Assembly (NCBI GenBank): GCA_949547975.1
Contig: CATITW010000293.1
Location: forward strand, 1-8,142
Direction of reading: 5' to 3'
Length of the DNA: 8,142 bases
Source of the DNA: Cryomorphaceae bacterium
Lineage (GTDB): Bacteria > Bacteroidota > Bacteroidia > Flavobacteriales > Schleiferiaceae
In this document: positions 5,942 to 8,142 of the stretch, piece after piece
Layout: each line of letters starts with the position of its first letter
How positions within the stretch are numbered: the first letter of the stretch is position 1
The notes under the pieces: model-generated
Databases searched by the model: none
Seen by the model: the letters and a program-made list of their open reading frames with translations, nothing else
What the model was told of the DNA's origin: nothing
Made by a program: the position numbers and the translations under genes

Positions 5942-7801
5942 CACCTTACGAACGACCGTTCCGCGCGTTCCCACAAGCTGGATCAAATACATCCCCGGTG
6001 GCCAATTTCGAACGTCCACCCGTTCCGGCAACATCCCCTGCACCAGCAACCTTCCCTGCGGATCAAACACGCGGTAGTGCTGGTAATCAGGAGCACGAAA
6101 TTGGACCCAATCCACCGCTGGATTCGGATATACCTCGACAGTGCCCGCATCCCAAACGCGTACGCCGATCGACGAAGTATCCGCCGTGATCTCCATCAGA
6201 ACGCCGTGCACAGAATCACAGCCCGTCAGCGCGCTCAGCGTATCGTACACCCATACGCCTGAGTCGCGGTAGATCACATGCTGATACACGATGCTGTCCA
6301 CGCCTTGCAACGTATCCACTGTGAAATAATCACAACCGAGCTTCATCACATGCGCATTGATCGACAATGCCGTGCGCACGTCCGTTCCTGCTCCAAAATC
6401 CATATCCGTGGTGCCGCGGTACGTGCCACACACATACATGTCATGGCCGTCGCTCAATCCGTCGTTTATTGTTGAGCTGATCGCTGCTTCCCAGTCGCGC
6501 GCGGCGATAAAGCCACCCTCCGGGGTCCATTTCGCAATCCAGCCCTGAATGCCATAGGTAAAGCCCATAGTGTGGACACCCGGACCTGGATCCATATCCT
6601 CGGGTCCCGTAAAATTTCCCGCGATCATAAGGGTGCTGTCTGGAAGAAAATCGATGACTTCCACGCGGTCTTGAGCAGCATTGTTTGCTCCCCCTAATCC
6701 GCCAAACTCGCGGGCCCAGTCCAGTGTTCCGTCGGGTTGGAGTTTGAGCACAAAGGCGCGATACGCTTGTGGAGAGCTGAAGATTAGTGTGGAGTCGATG
6801 CGCAGCTGGCCCCCAAAGGAACCACCGAGATACGCCTCCCCCGCTGGAGAAATCTCAAAGGCATAAAAAGGTGCAAAAGCACTACCGCCGCTCATCGCTG
6901 TGTTGCCTAAAAGATCAAAGGTTCGATGGTACTGGTAGCCTCCCAAACTGTCGTAGGAAGCGAGCAACAACGTATTCGAATAAGGCTCCGCTACGGCTTG
7001 AACGAGCTGTGGAGCGAAGGCAACATTTATGGTATCCTGGAAATTCCCTGCGGTAAATAATTGGCCAGCATGCTGACGAACGACTTCTACATAATACGCC
7101 GAGTTTTCAAAACTCTTTGCCCACTCCAAAGCACCCCCGATTGTATATTTCGCCAAAAAGGAACACGTGATATTCGAGCTGAGCCATGTGGTATTGGCCG
7201 ATGGATCTACATCTATACTGTCCACAAAATAACCCGCTACCACAAAGCTACCGTCGTCAAAAGGAGCCATGGAACGAACGGTGTTGAAGGTTGTACTTGG
7301 GTAGGAAATCACGTCTAAAAAGGAACCTTGTGCATCGAGCGTCAAAACAAATCCGTTACTCATCGCACCTGCTGGACTGCGCTGTACCACCCCAGCACCC
7401 GGATCAAAATCTATGGGGCCGCTAAAACTTCCACTAAGGATGATATGACCGGTTTGTGGCTGAATAAACGCTTCTGTAGCTGTGATCAGATCGACCGCTC
7501 CTATGGATTTTACCCAAGCATGATTGCCCTTCGCGTTGATCGATTGAATATAAAGATCCTGTGCCGTAAAGAACTGATCGACATTATACACCGTGTCTAT
7601 TTGACCCCCTTGACCGAGGTACATCGTTCCGGTAAAAGCACCTACAACAATGGTATTTCCATTTCCATCGCGCATCAAATGATTCGCGTACTCACCGCTT
7701 GAACCGTCTGAAGTTTCCGCCCAGCCGTAGCTGATCTGCCCACTAAGACTGGACATAAAGCCGAAAGTAGCAAGCAGAAAAAGAAGTCGTAACGTTTTCA
7801 T
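5930..7801 (-). CDS. T9SS-exported beta-propeller protein with type A sorting domain
   Basis: This 623-residue protein is probably secreted or anchored at the cell surface by the type IX system. A signal peptide (residues 1-20, ending SSLSG-Q) precedes seven repeats whose core is G-x-[FY]-x(2-3)-[ID]-x-D-PGxG. Their conserved glycines are at about 54, 124, 190, 252, 327, 395 and 459, spaced 62-75 residues, which fits a seven-bladed beta-propeller. Good copies read GSFSGPIDFDPGAG and GNFTGPEDMDPGPG. Residues 489-537 resemble the CDS-type linker repeat common in Bacteroidota surface proteins. The C-terminus (about 553-623), with VEVYPNPAVDWVQF, FDPQGRLLVQG, PPGMYLIQL and a basic end, is a type A sorting domain, cleaved after transport in known cases. 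No enzyme motif is seen; the ligand is unknown. A promoter-like element lies just upstream. Confidence 0.92.
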   Translation of the reverse strand: MKTLRLLFLLATFGFMSSLSGQISYGWAETSDGSSGEYANHLMRDGNGNTIVVGAFTGTMYLGQGGQIDTVYNVDQFFTAQDLYIQSINAKGNHAWVKSIGAVDLITATEAFIQPQTGHIILSGSFSGPIDFDPGAGVVQRSPAGAMSNGFVLTLDAQGSFLDVISYPSTTFNTVRSMAPFDDGSFVVAGYFVDSIDVDPSANTTWLSSNITCSFLAKYTIGGALEWAKSFENSAYYVEVVRQHAGQLFTAGNFQDTINVAFAPQLVQAVAEPYSNTLLLASYDSLGGYQYHRTFDLLGNTAMSGGSAFAPFYAFEISPAGEAYLGGSFGGQLRIDSTLIFSSPQAYRAFVLKLQPDGTLDWAREFGGLGGANNAAQDRVEVIDFLPDSTLMIAGNFTGPEDMDPGPGVHTMGFTYGIQGWIAKWTPEGGFIAARDWEAAISSTINDGLSDGHDMYVCGTYRGTTDMDFGAGTDVRTALSINAHVMKLGCDYFTVDTLQGVDSIVYQHVIYRDSGVWVYDTLSALTGCDSVHGVLMEITADTSSIGVRVWDAGTVEVYPNPAVDWVQFRAPDYQHYRVFDPQGRLLVQGMLPERVDVRNWPPGMYLIQLVGTRGTVVRKVLKR

Positions 7802-7820
7802 AGTGAGGTGATTTAGACCT

Positions 7821-7848
7821 TAAAGATAGCCATTCACTGGACGCACAA
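7821..7848 (-). promoter_or_regulatory. Bacteroidota-type promoter for the T9SS protein gene
   Basis: On the minus strand, TTG (7848-7846) is followed after 17 bases by TATCTTTA (7828-7821), which matches five of the six fixed positions of the TAnnTTTG -7 box. The spacing falls within that known for Flavobacterium promoters. The -7 box ends 19 bases before the ATG, implying a leader of about 10-15 bases. The match is by eye only. Confidence 0.5.
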
Positions 7849-7862
7849 GAAAGCCGCATGAA

Positions 7863-7902
7863 GCAACGCGATGACGAATGAGTATCCGCCCGTTTGCGTT
7901 GC
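7863..7902. repeat. 7-base inverted repeat in divergent promoter region
   Basis: GCAACGC (7863-7869) and GCGTTGC (7896-7902) are perfect inverted copies with centres 33 bases apart, about three helical turns. The right arm overlaps the -33 region of the candidate EamA promoter. This could be an operator bound on one DNA face, but a 7-base repeat may occur by chance. Confidence 0.25.
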
Positions 7903-7919
7903 ATTCTACCCTACTTTTG
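7893..7919 (+). promoter_or_regulatory. Bacteroidota-type promoter for the EamA transporter gene
   Basis: TACTTTTG (7912-7919) is a perfect match to the TAnnTTTG -7 box. A TTTG (7893-7896) lies upstream with a gap of only 15 bases, shorter than usual, so the -33 box is weak. The -7 box ends five bases before the chosen ATG, so transcription would start at or beside the start codon. Confidence 0.45.
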
Positions 7920-7924
7920 CACCT

Positions 7925-8142
7925 ATGTCAGCACCTACACGCCGCGCCGTCCTCATCGCCCACTTCGCCCTATTAGGCGTCGCACTGATCTACGGGTCGT
8001 CCTTTCTCATCGCCAAGAGCGCAATGCAAGGGGCCGTACCGCCGCGTGCTTTTATCCAATTCCGCGTCACCGGAGCCGCCCTACTGTTTTGGCTGCTCAC
8101 CCCGCTCTCTGGCAACCACTCCTTCCGTGAGATTCCCCGCAA
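7925..8142 (+). CDS. EamA/DMT-family transporter, N-terminal part
   Basis: The gene runs off the end of the window, leaving 72 codons. The product starts with a short polar, basic segment (SAPTRR), then a first membrane helix at about residues 8-27 with the family-like LIYGSSFLIAKSAM turn. A PPRAFIQFRVTGAALLFWLL segment follows (about 41-60), matching the second helix of EamA (drug/metabolite) inner-membrane transporters. This family exports or imports small metabolites; the substrate cannot be told. An in-frame ATG at 7871 would add 18 residues (after a TGA at 7859-7861). I prefer 7925 because the promoter-like -7 box lies between the two and because the membrane helix then starts at a normal distance. 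Confidence 0.8.
   Translation, partial: MSAPTRRAVLIAHFALLGVALIYGSSFLIAKSAMQGAVPPRAFIQFRVTGAALLFWLLTPLSGNHSFREIPR

Noticed and set aside
7061..7702. Plus-strand open frames inside the T9SS protein gene
   Set aside because: They are antisense to a gene with a clear signal peptide, repeats and sorting domain; the products look random.
7858..7881. 7-codon mini-ORF (ATG to TGA) in the divergent intergenic region
   Set aside because: It is too short to support, lies upstream of the likely transcription start and has no recognisable leader-peptide features.

Overview
The window looks like chromosomal DNA from a Bacteroidota bacterium, most likely Flavobacteriales or a close relative. Four things point there: a protein with a C-terminal type A type-IX-secretion (T9SS) sorting domain, a DUF4292 lipoprotein beside a degenerate EnvC-like M23 protein, start codons without clear Shine-Dalgarno sites, and promoter-like boxes of the Bacteroidota TTG / TAnnTTTG kind. 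Base composition is moderate, around half G+C by eye, which is high for classical Flavobacterium and fits lineages such as Cryomorphaceae or Schleiferiaceae. Taxonomy is inferred from gene content only.

Layout. Positions 1-5941 hold seven plus-strand genes packed like one operon: the C-terminal end of a polysaccharide flippase (1-378), dUTPase dut (375-812), a sugar-phosphate nucleotidyltransferase with a left-handed beta-helix tail (845-1852), a secreted TPR-repeat protein (1852-3501), a DUF4292 lipoprotein (3501-4247), a coiled-coil plus dead-LytM EnvC-like protein (4248-5570) and an ArsC/Spx-fold thioredoxin-like protein (5588-5941). Four of the six junctions overlap or abut (ATGA, TAATG, TAGTG, TAG|ATG); the other two gaps are 32 and 17 bases. 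A minus-strand gene follows (5930-7801), encoding a T9SS-exported, probably seven-bladed beta-propeller protein whose 3' end overlaps the ArsC-like gene by 12 bases. A 123-base divergent intergenic region (7802-7924) holds promoter-like sequences for both directions. The window ends in the first 72 codons of an EamA/DMT transporter (7925 onward).

How the genes may fit together. The first part mixes nucleotide metabolism (dut) with envelope polysaccharide functions (flippase, NDP-sugar synthesis). The second part is an exported envelope set: a periplasmic TPR scaffold, a lipoprotein of a probable LolA/LolB-like fold and an EnvC-like amidase-activator candidate. I know this order as a recurrent Bacteroidota neighbourhood, so it is not a new mobile or defence system. 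I see no CRISPR, insertion sequence, tRNA, rRNA or prophage signal. The most useful leads are the functionally open TPR / DUF4292 / EnvC-like trio, a strong intragenic RNA hairpin at the signal-peptide junction of the TPR gene, and a near-perfect -7 box almost abutting the EamA start codon, which suggests a leaderless message.
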